From: Desulfovibrio sp. JC010
GTDB taxonomy: Bacteria; Desulfobacterota; Desulfovibrionia; Desulfovibrionales; Desulfovibrionaceae
Assembly (NCBI RefSeq): GCF_010470675.1
Contig: NZ_VOIQ01000007.1
Coordinates: forward strand, 55,188 to 119,187
Direction of reading: 5' to 3'
DNA: 64,000 nucleotides
Positions 7,874 through 16,718 of this stretch are shown in pieces (the first letter of the stretch is position 1; each line of letters begins with the position of its first letter). A program made the translations under genes and the position numbers. Below the pieces are notes generated by a model, which was given only the letters and a program-made list of their open reading frames with translations, was not told where the DNA came from and ran no database searches.

Positions 7874-9475
7874 ATGATTAAAAGATTACTCATAGCTATT
7901 TGTATTTCGCTGTTTTTGGCAGGGTGCACAACTAATGTTGCGAATGTTTATCCGGTAAGTATGATTGCTAAAAACAGTACGTTGGCGCAGGAGATGGTTA
8001 AAAATAAATCTCAGGGTTTTTTTTACGCGCTTCCCAAGACTGTTTTGAATGTTGAATTTAAAGTTAAAAAAGTTGTAGAGACTCCCGGTGTTTTTTGGAA
8101 GTACAAAGATGGAATAATATCTAATTGTACGAGTGTTGTTGAAAAGCTGAAAAATTCAACTATAAATGATGACAAACTAAAAATCATTCTTCAGTGTGAA
8201 GGTATAATGGAATTGTTAAGATCCAAAGATGCTGTAAAGAAAGATAATACAACATATAAAATAGCAGAGTCATCAATTGTTACTGTTGTTGAACCTGATC
8301 ATGAAAATCAATTCTATGTTGACATAAGTGCGGATGCCTTCACTGCTAATAGTCTGCAGATGACCCTTTCTGAATATGGTATAGTTTCAGATGTTGCAGT
8401 TACTGCCGAGGATAAGAGTATTGATTATGCTGTTGCAGGACTTAAAACTACAGCTTCCATTGCAGGGGCTTTTTTCGGATTAGGTGGCGGCACTAGTTGG
8501 GGTAAAAGCATGGATCAAGATGATGTTACGACTCTGGATAATATCGGGCTTTCATTGGAATTCAGGAAAGCCTTGTTCTGGTATGATAAATATCTTGAGG
8601 AAGAAGAGGCTTTTGGTGAATTCTTAACTTTCAGGAGCTACAGCCAAGGTGAAATGACCAAGGAAATGTTCGATATTGCCAAAGCCAACTATGAAGCGCG
8701 TATTAACAGATATAAAGGTATGTTTATCGGGACCAAGAATGAAAAAGTTAAAACATTTTCTGTTAAGTATTGTCCTGAAACCAGTTTTGCCAATGCAAAT
8801 GACAGCATCAAGCTTTTCAGTTTATTCAATCATGTAAAGTCCGGCGGTGTAATATACTCAAATTCTACAAGGCTCCGCTTTGACCAAAAAGTATTCGCAG
8901 TATCTAGCAACGCAAAGGATGTAACAGATGTTGTTTTGACCGTGAGTCCGGCAATGGATGGCGGTGTAGAAAAGTTGAATAGTCTTTCCAAAACTATGCT
9001 TGCTCTGGCCGGCAAGAACAGTGCAACCGGGGGCACATCTGAAACTTTTTGCTCATCACCTCCCTGCGGTCTTGCTTACCGCATTCCGGGTAGCGCACAT
9101 GTTTCAGTTGCTACCAACAGCACGGTCCTGAAGAATGCTGAAGTTGCAATTGCCCAGAGCGGATTGGTGGCATATCTGCCGCGTACTATCAACGGGAGCA
9201 AGTCCGGTTTGATTGCTGAGTATTATGGCGAAAGCGGTGCTCTCAAGATTGTAAACATTACTAAGGTGCTTCCCGAAGGGGCTTCGGTTTCAGCGGGCGG
9301 CGACGCTGCGGCATCGGCAATGGGCGTGTTTGACAAAACCAAGAATCTTCAGAACGCAGCTGCACAGGCAACGGCCAAAGCAGATATAGCCACGGCTAAG
9401 TATAACGAGGAAGAGGCAAAACTTAAATTGCAGAATATTGGAGAATCATTTAGCGCAGGATCCGGCGAAGAATAA
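7874..9475 (+). CDS. Large putative lipoprotein, unknown function
   Basis: 533 residues from the ATG at 7874, preceded by GGGGGAG. The start 33 nt earlier lacks a ribosome site and spoils the signal peptide. Lipoprotein signal: positive start, hydrophobic core, lipobox LAGC with Cys18. The middle contains a Gly-rich segment (TTASIAGAFFGLGGGTSWG) that could be a short membrane or fold element. The C-terminal 60 residues are Ala/Lys-rich and probably helical. I do not recognise the family. It is monocistronic: the thi leader diverges upstream, and a long hairpin separates it from phoU downstream. Confidence 0.75.
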   Translation: MIKRLLIAICISLFLAGCTTNVANVYPVSMIAKNSTLAQEMVKNKSQGFFYALPKTVLNVEFKVKKVVETPGVFWKYKDGIISNCTSVVEKLKNSTINDDKLKIILQCEGIMELLRSKDAVKKDNTTYKIAESSIVTVVEPDHENQFYVDISADAFTANSLQMTLSEYGIVSDVAVTAEDKSIDYAVAGLKTTASIAGAFFGLGGGTSWGKSMDQDDVTTLDNIGLSLEFRKALFWYDKYLEEEEAFGEFLTFRSYSQGEMTKEMFDIAKANYEARINRYKGMFIGTKNEKVKTFSVKYCPETSFANANDSIKLFSLFNHVKSGGVIYSNSTRLRFDQKVFAVSSNAKDVTDVVLTVSPAMDGGVEKLNSLSKTMLALAGKNSATGGTSETFCSSPPCGLAYRIPGSAHVSVATNSTVLKNAEVAIAQSGLVAYLPRTINGSKSGLIAEYYGESGALKIVNITKVLPEGASVSAGGDAAASAMGVFDKTKNLQNAAAQATAKADIATAKYNEEEAKLKLQNIGESFSAGSGEE

Positions 9476-9502
9476 TAGTTCTATCTCGAACGTGAAAAAT
9501 CA

Positions 9503-9536
9503 AAAGGGTGGAAACGCAGCTGCGTTTCCGCCCTTT
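9503..9536. terminator. Bidirectional terminator between lipoprotein gene and phoU
   Basis: A long nearly perfect inverted repeat: AAAGGGTGGAAACGCA pairs with TGCGTTTCCGCCCTTT. It lies between two convergent genes, with A-rich flank on one side and T/A-rich on the other. Confidence 0.75.
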
Positions 9537-9556
9537 AAATTATCTGTATTCCGAAT

Positions 9557-10225
9557 CTATTTCTTTCCGGCAAAAAACTCAGCGTACTTGATGAAATAGA
9601 TATGCTCGGCAATGTTGGTGATATGGTCACCGACACGTTCAAGGCAGCGCATGGTGAAGAGCAGGGAAATAAAGCCCTTGCCTTCTAGATCTTCTGCTTC
9701 CACACAATCTTTCATGCCGGATACGCCTTCCTTGAACAGGGCATCCACATTGCTGTCGCTATGCCAGACATCGAGGGCCTTTTCCACGCTCAGTTCCTTG
9801 AATGCCACAAGGATGCTGCTCAGCATGGCATTAAGTTCCTGTCCCATATGCTGGACATAGCCCAGATGCTGGGTGTGTTCCTCGGCAAAACCGCGTTTGC
9901 CTTTCTTGGCAATGCTTTTGGCGTAGTCGGCAATGCGTTCGAGGTCTGACGCGATTTTGCTGGCGGTCAGTACATAGCGCAGGTCTTCGGCTTTCGGCTC
10001 CATCTTGGTGATGATCATCAGCGAAGCTTTGTCCACTTCATGTTCAAGGTCATTGATCTTCTCGTCCATATCAATGATGGCCTGCGCTTTTTCAGGATTG
10101 CTTTCTTCGAAAGTATCAATTGCCTTATTTAGCTGTTCAAGGGCCATGTTGCCTAGTTTAAGGACAAGTCCCTGAAGTTCGGCAAGCTCTTCCTGATAAA
10201 CTTTCAGGGGGTGGTGCATATCCAT
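9557..10225 (-). CDS. phoU: Phosphate signalling protein PhoU
   Basis: 222 residues, the usual length, made of two three-helix bundle repeats. Metal-binding E/DxxxD motifs of the family are visible (DMDEKINDLEHEVD in the first half, the RCLERVGDHITNIAEHIYF segment in the second). PhoU mediates between the Pst phosphate transporter and the PhoR/PhoB system. No pst genes are adjacent; it stands alone between a convergent lipoprotein gene and panF. Confidence 0.94.
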   Translation of the reverse strand: MDMHHPLKVYQEELAELQGLVLKLGNMALEQLNKAIDTFEESNPEKAQAIIDMDEKINDLEHEVDKASLMIITKMEPKAEDLRYVLTASKIASDLERIADYAKSIAKKGKRGFAEEHTQHLGYVQHMGQELNAMLSSILVAFKELSVEKALDVWHSDSNVDALFKEGVSGMKDCVEAEDLEGKGFISLLFTMRCLERVGDHITNIAEHIYFIKYAEFFAGKK

Positions 10226-10365
10226 ATCTTCTACTCCTGTGCGGCGGGTTTATATTCGGTGACAGTTTTCTTAAAACGTATTCAGCTGTATGCAATTACG
10301 TGATTTTTGTTACGAAAGCATGTCGACCCTGTTGCAGAAGGGTGGATATAGAGTGCCTATCCTGT

Positions 10366-11838
10366 TTATCCAGCTGCCTGCCCTGTTTTGCTGCGGGAGA
10401 GTCCGGCATATGAACCGAGTACAAATGCTGTCAGGGAAGCAAGGGTGGTCGGTACAATGGCATGCACCCCGCCCATGGCCGGTTTCATGATGGTCAGCAC
10501 GATGAAGGTTCCCACTCCGATGATGATGGATGAGATTGCCCCGGTACTGTTGGCTTTCTCCCAGTACAGCCCGATGACAATGGGGCAGAGGAAGGCCGCT
10601 TCCAGCCCGCCGAAGGCGAAAAGGTTGATCCAGACCAGCAGGTCCGGAGGCTGGATTGCAGCCACGAAGACCATCAGCCCTACCACCACGGTACAGACCA
10701 GACTCATTTTTTTGATGCTGACCAGAGTCATGCGTGAGGCATCACCTTTGAGGCGGTAATGGATGTAGAGGTCCTTGATGATGGCGGCGGAAACCAGCAG
10801 GAGCATGGAATCCACAGTGGACATGATTGCCGCCAGCGGTCCGGCAATGAATACCCCGGCCCAGACCGGGGAAAGCAGTTCCACGATAAGTGAAGGCATG
10901 GCCAGATCGCCTGCCGGAAGTTCGGGCAGGATGGCCCGGCCCAGTGTTCCCGCAAGGTGGGCGCAGAGGATCATGAAACCGATAAGCAGGGTGCCGATGA
11001 TCATGGCGTCATGCATGGCTTTGGAATCGCGGTAGCCCATACAACGCTGGGTGGTCTGGGGCAGGCCGAGGATACCGATACCCACCAGCACCCAGAAGGA
11101 AAGCACGAAAGGCTGCGGGACTGCGTCTTTCGGTCCGGTGGGGGTGATCAGGCCGGGGTCGATTGCTTTCAGGGACTGGATGCAGTTTTCCATGCCGCCG
11201 CCAGCATTGATGACCGCCAGCAGGATGACCACCACGGCCACAACCATGACAATGCCCTGAATGGCATCGGTGAGCACCACAGCCCGGAATCCGCCGATGG
11301 CGGTATAAAGGACCACGCTGACCCCGAAAAGAATGAGACCTACTATGTAAGGATATCCGGTCACGGTCTGGAAAAGCCGCGCCCCGCCGATGAACTGGGC
11401 CAGCATGGCAGCCATGAAAAATACGATCAGGGCCACGGAGCAGAGAATTACCACCGCGTCACTCTTGTAGCGGGCACGCAGGTAATCGGTGATGGTTACT
11501 GAGTCGGTGCGCCGGGCCATGATGGCGAACCGTTTGCCGAGGATACCCAGGGTAAGAAAAGTGGTCGGAACCTGAATCATTGCCAGCAGAACCCAGCTTA
11601 AACCCAGCTTATAGGCCACGCCGGGACCGCCCACAAAGCTGCTGGCACTGGTGTAGCTGGCGATGATGGTCATTGCCAGCACCATGCCGCCCATGGAGCG
11701 TCCGCCGATGAAATAATCTTCAAGGAATCCCTTGGAGGAGCCGCTGGATTCGGACTTTTTGCGTGCCCAGAGAGCCACGCCGAAGGACATTGTCAGATAA
11801 AGGATTACCGGGATGACGGTCATCATGGTGTTGTTCAT
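10366..11838 (-). CDS. panF: Sodium/pantothenate symporter PanF
   Basis: 490 residues from the ATG at 11838. A longer frame to 11967 lies wholly inside yhdT and is rejected. A sodium:solute symporter (SSS family) with about 13 TM segments in the inner membrane. The call rests on the overall SSS pattern (ASYTSASSFVGGPG sodium-site helix, GFRAVVLTDAIQG, STVDSMLLLVSAAIIKDLY) and on the yhdT neighbour, as in E. coli. Stop and start overlap as TAATG, so it is coupled to yhdT. Confidence 0.9.
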   Translation of the reverse strand: MNNTMMTVIPVILYLTMSFGVALWARKKSESSGSSKGFLEDYFIGGRSMGGMVLAMTIIASYTSASSFVGGPGVAYKLGLSWVLLAMIQVPTTFLTLGILGKRFAIMARRTDSVTITDYLRARYKSDAVVILCSVALIVFFMAAMLAQFIGGARLFQTVTGYPYIVGLILFGVSVVLYTAIGGFRAVVLTDAIQGIVMVVAVVVILLAVINAGGGMENCIQSLKAIDPGLITPTGPKDAVPQPFVLSFWVLVGIGILGLPQTTQRCMGYRDSKAMHDAMIIGTLLIGFMILCAHLAGTLGRAILPELPAGDLAMPSLIVELLSPVWAGVFIAGPLAAIMSTVDSMLLLVSAAIIKDLYIHYRLKGDASRMTLVSIKKMSLVCTVVVGLMVFVAAIQPPDLLVWINLFAFGGLEAAFLCPIVIGLYWEKANSTGAISSIIIGVGTFIVLTIMKPAMGGVHAIVPTTLASLTAFVLGSYAGLSRSKTGQAAG

Positions 11839-12128
11839 TACCGCTTCTCCCCGGTCTTTTCGTCCAGTTCTTCGTCTAAAGGCATATCCTTGAATTTGAA
11901 GCGGACCACTGCCCAGAGCAGGATGGTGATCAGCGGATAGCCCACAATGCAGCTGTAGAAGAACCATTCCGGCAGTCCGAATACGTATTCATATTGTTCC
12001 GGGTCCCCGCTGCCCATGCCGTAAGCACAGACGTACCACCAGATAAAGTAAAGGGCATAGGCTCCCAGTGTAAGCAGGGCTTCTTTGTTGGCCTGCGCAA
12101 ATCGCCAGTCCTTGGGATGTTTGTCCAT
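11838..12128 (-). CDS. yhdT: YhdT family small membrane protein
   Basis: 96 residues from the ATG at 12128, chosen because GAGG lies 9 nt upstream; a TTG 15 nt earlier is less likely. It has two TM segments (TLGAYALYFIWWYVCAYG; WFFYSCIVGYPLITILLWAV) and a charged C-terminus, matching the small protein encoded with PanF in many bacteria. Probably an accessory subunit of the symporter. The stop overlaps the panF start. Confidence 0.85.
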   Translation of the reverse strand: MDKHPKDWRFAQANKEALLTLGAYALYFIWWYVCAYGMGSGDPEQYEYVFGLPEWFFYSCIVGYPLITILLWAVVRFKFKDMPLDEELDEKTGEKR

Positions 12129-12287
12129 GGTGATCGGCCTCAAGGTGATATGTTTATGGTTGAGTGCAGAAATATTCGGCTGATGCCGCGGGTTGAGTGC
12201 CTTATGGATGGGATAAATGCAAGTTTTTTGTGCAGGAATGTGAGTATTAAGGTCCCGGCTGAATCTCTTACGTCCAGCCGTGGCCTT

Positions 12288-13634
12288 TTAATCGTTTATT
12301 GCTTTCATCTTTGCTGCCGCTTTGCTGACCGCTTCAGCTGGCGGAGTGTCCAGTTGCAGGGTTCCATCAATCATTTCCGAAATGATGCCTTGCTCCGAAG
12401 CCTGCGCGGCCTGCGGGATGAGCACTCCGTCTATGAGGCTGAAGCTTCTTATATTTTCAAACCCGGAGACAATTTCCTTGACCCGTTTGCGGGAATATTT
12501 TTGAAATACTCCCTGTGCGTCGCGGTAGAAAGCCGGAGTTGAGGCAATATGCTTCAGCATGGGCAGCATGCCGCCCGGAACCATATGCAGCCAGGTTATG
12601 TAGGCATCATCCTGATACAGGAAATTTGCGAAACGCACTGCGGCTGCCTGTTTTTTCATGTTTTCGCTCTTTAATAGGCCGAGGGCGTGGATGACCCCGA
12701 ATGCAGCCTTGCGGGTTCCTTTGATACTTGAAACCATGCCGGTATTTCTGAGCAGCATGCCGTCATACTCCGCACCCTGCAGTTCATTAAAGTTGTCCGG
12801 GCTGAGGGAATTGGCGGCAACGGCCGGGATGGCCAGATCATCCATGATGAATGTGGAGTAGAACATCATGGCCAGCCGTCCCTGCATGTAAAAGTCGCGG
12901 CCCCGCCACCATTGGGGACCCGGCGGAGTGTACTTGGAAAGCTGTTTGTAAAACTTAAGGGTGGCAGCTGTTTCCGGGGAATCAAAGACAACCTTGCCGT
13001 TTTTATCGAACTCCGTAACCCCGGCGGAAAGGGCCAGATGGGTAAAGACCTGTTCGGCGTATGAGTCGTTGCGGGTTCCCACCAGAATTCCGTATTTTCC
13101 GTTTTGCGGATCATGGAAAGCGCGGGCCGCATTGAGGATGTTCTCCCAGCTGTCCGGCGCGGGGAGTCCTTTTTTTGCGAACCAGTCCTTGCGGTACCAT
13201 ATGCCCTGCACCCAGCCGTTGAAGGGCAGGCCGCAATATTTTCCGTCAGCCAGACGGAACTTGTTCAACGGGCCGGAAAAGAAATTATCCTTACCCACAT
13301 GGTCGAGAACTTTCTGGGTGCCGCAGCAATTGATCCAGCCTTTTTTGCTGAAAGCAACCATAAGATCGGATGAACAGCTGATGATGTCCGGTGCTGTCCC
13401 GTTGGCGTGGGCGGCTGCAAGTTCTGCTGCAAACTTATTCTCTTCCACTCCCCGGACGGTCACTTTTATGGATCGGTTATGAATCTGAAAGGCACGGATA
13501 AGGTATTCAATCACCGCCTGCCTGTCCGGAGCGATTTCGGTGGTCCAGAAGCTGATGGATGTTTTGGCCTGCGCGCTGGCACTGAACAGGCAGAACAGCA
13601 GGGCCAGTGTGAAGATGCGGAGTTTATTTTTCAT
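12288..13634 (-). CDS. Extracellular solute-binding protein, family 1
   Basis: 448 residues. The signal peptide ends ASAQA, then a type-2 periplasmic-binding fold of the carbohydrate class (SISFWTTEIAPDRQ start; APDIISCSSDLMVAF; GVQGIWYRKDWF-like hinge segment). No transporter genes accompany it. Its start overlaps the 3' end of the upstream adenylate cyclase gene by 11 nt, so the two are co-translated and the binding protein may present a ligand to the cyclase Cache domain. That is inference; sugar uptake with a remote permease is the alternative. Confidence 0.82.
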   Translation of the reverse strand: MKNKLRIFTLALLFCLFSASAQAKTSISFWTTEIAPDRQAVIEYLIRAFQIHNRSIKVTVRGVEENKFAAELAAAHANGTAPDIISCSSDLMVAFSKKGWINCCGTQKVLDHVGKDNFFSGPLNKFRLADGKYCGLPFNGWVQGIWYRKDWFAKKGLPAPDSWENILNAARAFHDPQNGKYGILVGTRNDSYAEQVFTHLALSAGVTEFDKNGKVVFDSPETAATLKFYKQLSKYTPPGPQWWRGRDFYMQGRLAMMFYSTFIMDDLAIPAVAANSLSPDNFNELQGAEYDGMLLRNTGMVSSIKGTRKAAFGVIHALGLLKSENMKKQAAAVRFANFLYQDDAYITWLHMVPGGMLPMLKHIASTPAFYRDAQGVFQKYSRKRVKEIVSGFENIRSFSLIDGVLIPQAAQASEQGIISEMIDGTLQLDTPPAEAVSKAAAKMKAIND

Positions 13635-15780
13635 TGAATATCACCTCTCCCTGCCAGCTTTTATCCGGAGGATCAGTCATAAATCTCCGTGACATATTGA
13701 GATAGTACTCCGCCAGTTGGTCCGGGCCGTGCTTTCCAATATATGTTTCAAATGATTCCACTGCTTCCGGGTATTTGCAGGCAAGCAAGGTGCTTAGAGC
13801 TTCTTCCCAGTGCTCCACTCTGGATTCCTCTTCCGCACTGACCGCAAAGGGACCGTATTCCCCGTTGCATCCGGGACGGGTTCCCAACAGTTCATATACG
13901 CCGGAACTCTGGGTGGTTCCTTTTGCTATGACCTTTCCGGCAAAGCGGAACATGAATTTGTCTCCGGCAAGATTTCTGGTCTCTTCGCTGACCAGAATTT
14001 CGGTTCCCAGATATTTGTTCAAACCTTCAAGGCGCGAAGCAAGGTTCACCGCAGCACCGATGGCCGTATAATCCATGCGGTCGGATGAACCTATATTGCC
14101 CACAACCGCTTCCCCGGTATGGACGCCCAGCCGGGTCAACATCTGGGGTTCGTTGCATTCCCGGCAGCGGGAGTTGAATTCATTGATGGCATTTTGGCAG
14201 CTGAGTGCGGCCAGACAGCCGTTGCGGGCATGCTGTTCATCATCCACCGGGGCATTCCAGAAAGCCATGATGGCGTCCCCGATGTATTTGTCGATGGTGC
14301 CGCCGTTTTCAAGAATGACCCGGCTCATGCATTTCAGGTAATCGGTAATGGTTCCGGTCAGTTTTTCCGGGGTCATTGTTTCCGAGATGCTGGTGAAGTC
14401 CTTGATGTCGGTAAATAGAAAGGTCAGTTTTTTTCTTTCGCCGCCAAGTACGGGGACGATCTTGTTTACAATCATGGATTGCACCAGCGGGCGGGGGATG
14501 TATTTCCCGAAGGAGTTCAGTGTTTCGCGCATTGTTTCAGTGGCATTGGAAAGGTCGCGTACTTCAACGATGTTCGATTTTACATCGATGGGAGTATCCA
14601 GCTTGAATTGGCGGATGTTGTTGACACTTCTGGTCAGTTGAATCAGCGGATGGCTGAGTTTTTTAGCGATCATGTGGATTACCGGCAGGAACAGCAGCAT
14701 GATCCCGAGTGAAGCAAAAAGAGTTCTTGTTCCGATTTTTGCGATGGGGCCGGTGAAAAATGATTCCGGGACCGTGATGGCGACAAAGAGTTCTTTCCCG
14801 TATTCTTTGGGCAGAGGATCGACCAGTGAGATATAGTCTTTGCCCTCAACCTCCAGCTGATGGATGTGCAGGTCGTCCCCGGTATTTTTTGCGTGGTTGG
14901 CGACCAGTGATTTCAGTACTTTGTTTTCCAGCCCTCCGACATGCGGTTTGTTTGAACCTCGGTCTGCGTTCCAGTGTATGCTTGCCTCCAGTTTTTGCAT
15001 GTCGTGGTATCCGTAAAGATCCCCTGAAGGTCCGTAGATCATTATTTCGCAGTTTTCTCCCACCAATTGTTTTTTCATGAAGTTGGAGAGGTTTGCCAGC
15101 GAAATATCGACTCCCATTACTCCGGGGATTTTGCCGTCGAATCGTTTGGATACTGTGATCCCCGGTTCCCTTGAAAGAGCGAAGAGATATACATCGCTCA
15201 GTTCGGCATTGTCCGATTTTCCGGCCATGTCGTACCAGCTGCGCATTCTGGGGTCATAGCCGGGGTTGGTGTCGGAGCTGGAGCCGATGGTCACAAATCC
15301 TGCATCAAGATATTTATTCAATTCATATCTTCGTCCGCTGGGCAGGTGCCCGATGGTCTGGGTGTACCATTGGGCTTCTGCAGGAATGTTTTTTTCTTTT
15401 TTCAGCTGCTCCCGGCCGCGCAGTGATGAGACAAGAAAAAAATCTCCATCCGCGTAGCCGATGAAAATGGACGTGAAATCATCGTGTTCCTGAAGGCATT
15501 TGAAAAGAGCATTGCTCATGGGGTGCGAATGCAGGGAAGGTTTTTCTTCAATTTCATTAAAGCCCACGTAGGTATTCACAGTCATGAAGGCACTGTCGAA
15601 AATATTCTGGGTGCGCTCACCTATGGCCGCCCCGGTCTGACTGACCAGCTGTTTTGCTGAAAGCAGTGCTATTTGGGAATTTTGAATATAGCCGTAAACT
15701 ACAATGCAGATAACTATCGTACATGTTAGTGCTGAGAATATTGTCAGTATATTGATATACAGTGGGATATGCTTTTTCAT
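13624..15780 (-). CDS. Membrane adenylate cyclase with Cache and HAMP domains
   Basis: 718 residues. Order: TM near residues 8-28; a periplasmic double-Cache sensor (about 40-330, with the Cache-type motif YDPRMRSWYDMAG); second TM (LFASLGIMLLFLPVIHMIA); HAMP; class III cyclase domain; a C-terminal tail of about 80 residues. Catalytic features: both metal Asp in FTDIKDFT, the Lys in DKYIGDAIMAFW, and the Asp in MDYTAIG. Lys plus Asp favour ATP over GTP. Product cAMP, cytoplasmic. The gene overlaps the downstream binding-protein gene and is divergent from a second sensor operon. Confidence 0.9.
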   Translation of the reverse strand: MKKHIPLYINILTIFSALTCTIVICIVVYGYIQNSQIALLSAKQLVSQTGAAIGERTQNIFDSAFMTVNTYVGFNEIEEKPSLHSHPMSNALFKCLQEHDDFTSIFIGYADGDFFLVSSLRGREQLKKEKNIPAEAQWYTQTIGHLPSGRRYELNKYLDAGFVTIGSSSDTNPGYDPRMRSWYDMAGKSDNAELSDVYLFALSREPGITVSKRFDGKIPGVMGVDISLANLSNFMKKQLVGENCEIMIYGPSGDLYGYHDMQKLEASIHWNADRGSNKPHVGGLENKVLKSLVANHAKNTGDDLHIHQLEVEGKDYISLVDPLPKEYGKELFVAITVPESFFTGPIAKIGTRTLFASLGIMLLFLPVIHMIAKKLSHPLIQLTRSVNNIRQFKLDTPIDVKSNIVEVRDLSNATETMRETLNSFGKYIPRPLVQSMIVNKIVPVLGGERKKLTFLFTDIKDFTSISETMTPEKLTGTITDYLKCMSRVILENGGTIDKYIGDAIMAFWNAPVDDEQHARNGCLAALSCQNAINEFNSRCRECNEPQMLTRLGVHTGEAVVGNIGSSDRMDYTAIGAAVNLASRLEGLNKYLGTEILVSEETRNLAGDKFMFRFAGKVIAKGTTQSSGVYELLGTRPGCNGEYGPFAVSAEEESRVEHWEEALSTLLACKYPEAVESFETYIGKHGPDQLAEYYLNMSRRFMTDPPDKSWQGEVIFNEK

Positions 15781-15926
15781 GAATTGTACCGTCTTAGTTT
15801 ATTTCAGCCCAAAATACTGAATATTACGGTTATACATATGCTACAAATAATCTCAATATTTAATTCAGTTCCGCGCCTGTCTATGGCATGTTTAAGTTGT
15901 ACCCCAATTTGTCCGGAGGAATTCAT

Positions 15927-16718
15927 ATGCGACCCCGCTGCTCTGATATGTTCATGAAACTATGCATTTTGCTGGTTTTTTTTATTGTTCTGCCCGGCTG
16001 CAATGAAGAAAGGCCTGAGCGGAAAAAGGAACTGCTGGTTTATTGCGGTATAACCATGATCAAACCCATGACCGAGATCGCGGCTTTTATTGAGCAGGAG
16101 TATGATTGCAGGATACTTATCACCAAGGGCGGGTCGGGAAATCTTTTGAAATCCATCAAGGCCAATAAGGTAGGCGATCTTTATCTGCCCGGTTCCGGGT
16201 CTTATATTCAGTCTGCTCTTGAACAGGGGCTCATTACCGATACTGTCCATGTCGGCTTCAACAAGGCGGCTATGATGGTTAAAAAGGGGAATCCCAAGGG
16301 GGTTTCCGATTCTTTGGATAGTCTTGTTGATAATCGTTACTTTGTTGTTATCGGTAATCCTGAAAGCGGCAGCATCGGTCGTGAGACAAAAAAGATTCTG
16401 GATAAAAAGGGTATTTTCAGCGACGTCGTGAACAATGTGCAGACGATGACGACTGATTCCAAGGATTTGTCCCGTTGCCTCAAAAATGATGAAGCTGATC
16501 TGGTGGTGAACTGGTATGCAACATCTATGTGGCCGGAAAATAAAGATTATGTCACAGTTCTGCCCATCAGCAGCGAATATGCCGGGAAGAAAAAATTGAT
16601 TATCGGATTGCTGCGGTTTTCCCGTTATCCGGAAATAGCAGAGGCTTTTATGAAATATGCTGCCAGTGACAAGGGCAGGGCTGTGTTTGATAAATACGGA
16701 CTATATGATGTTAAATAA
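15927..16718 (+). CDS. Substrate-binding lipoprotein (ModA-like fold)
   Basis: 263 residues from the ATG at 15927, set by GGAGG 7 nt upstream. Lipobox LPGC. The mature part is a type-2 periplasmic-binding protein resembling molybdate/sulfate-type anion binders (LLVYCGITMIKPM opening, TKGGSGNLLKSIKANKVGDL, GNPESGSIGRETKKIL). No permease follows. Instead the 3' end overlaps a sensor kinase gene, so it probably works as the ligand-binding partner of that kinase. Ligand unknown; an oxyanion is a reasonable guess from the fold only. Confidence 0.82.
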   Translation: MRPRCSDMFMKLCILLVFFIVLPGCNEERPERKKELLVYCGITMIKPMTEIAAFIEQEYDCRILITKGGSGNLLKSIKANKVGDLYLPGSGSYIQSALEQGLITDTVHVGFNKAAMMVKKGNPKGVSDSLDSLVDNRYFVVIGNPESGSIGRETKKILDKKGIFSDVVNNVQTMTTDSKDLSRCLKNDEADLVVNWYATSMWPENKDYVTVLPISSEYAGKKKLIIGLLRFSRYPEIAEAFMKYAASDKGRAVFDKYGLYDVK

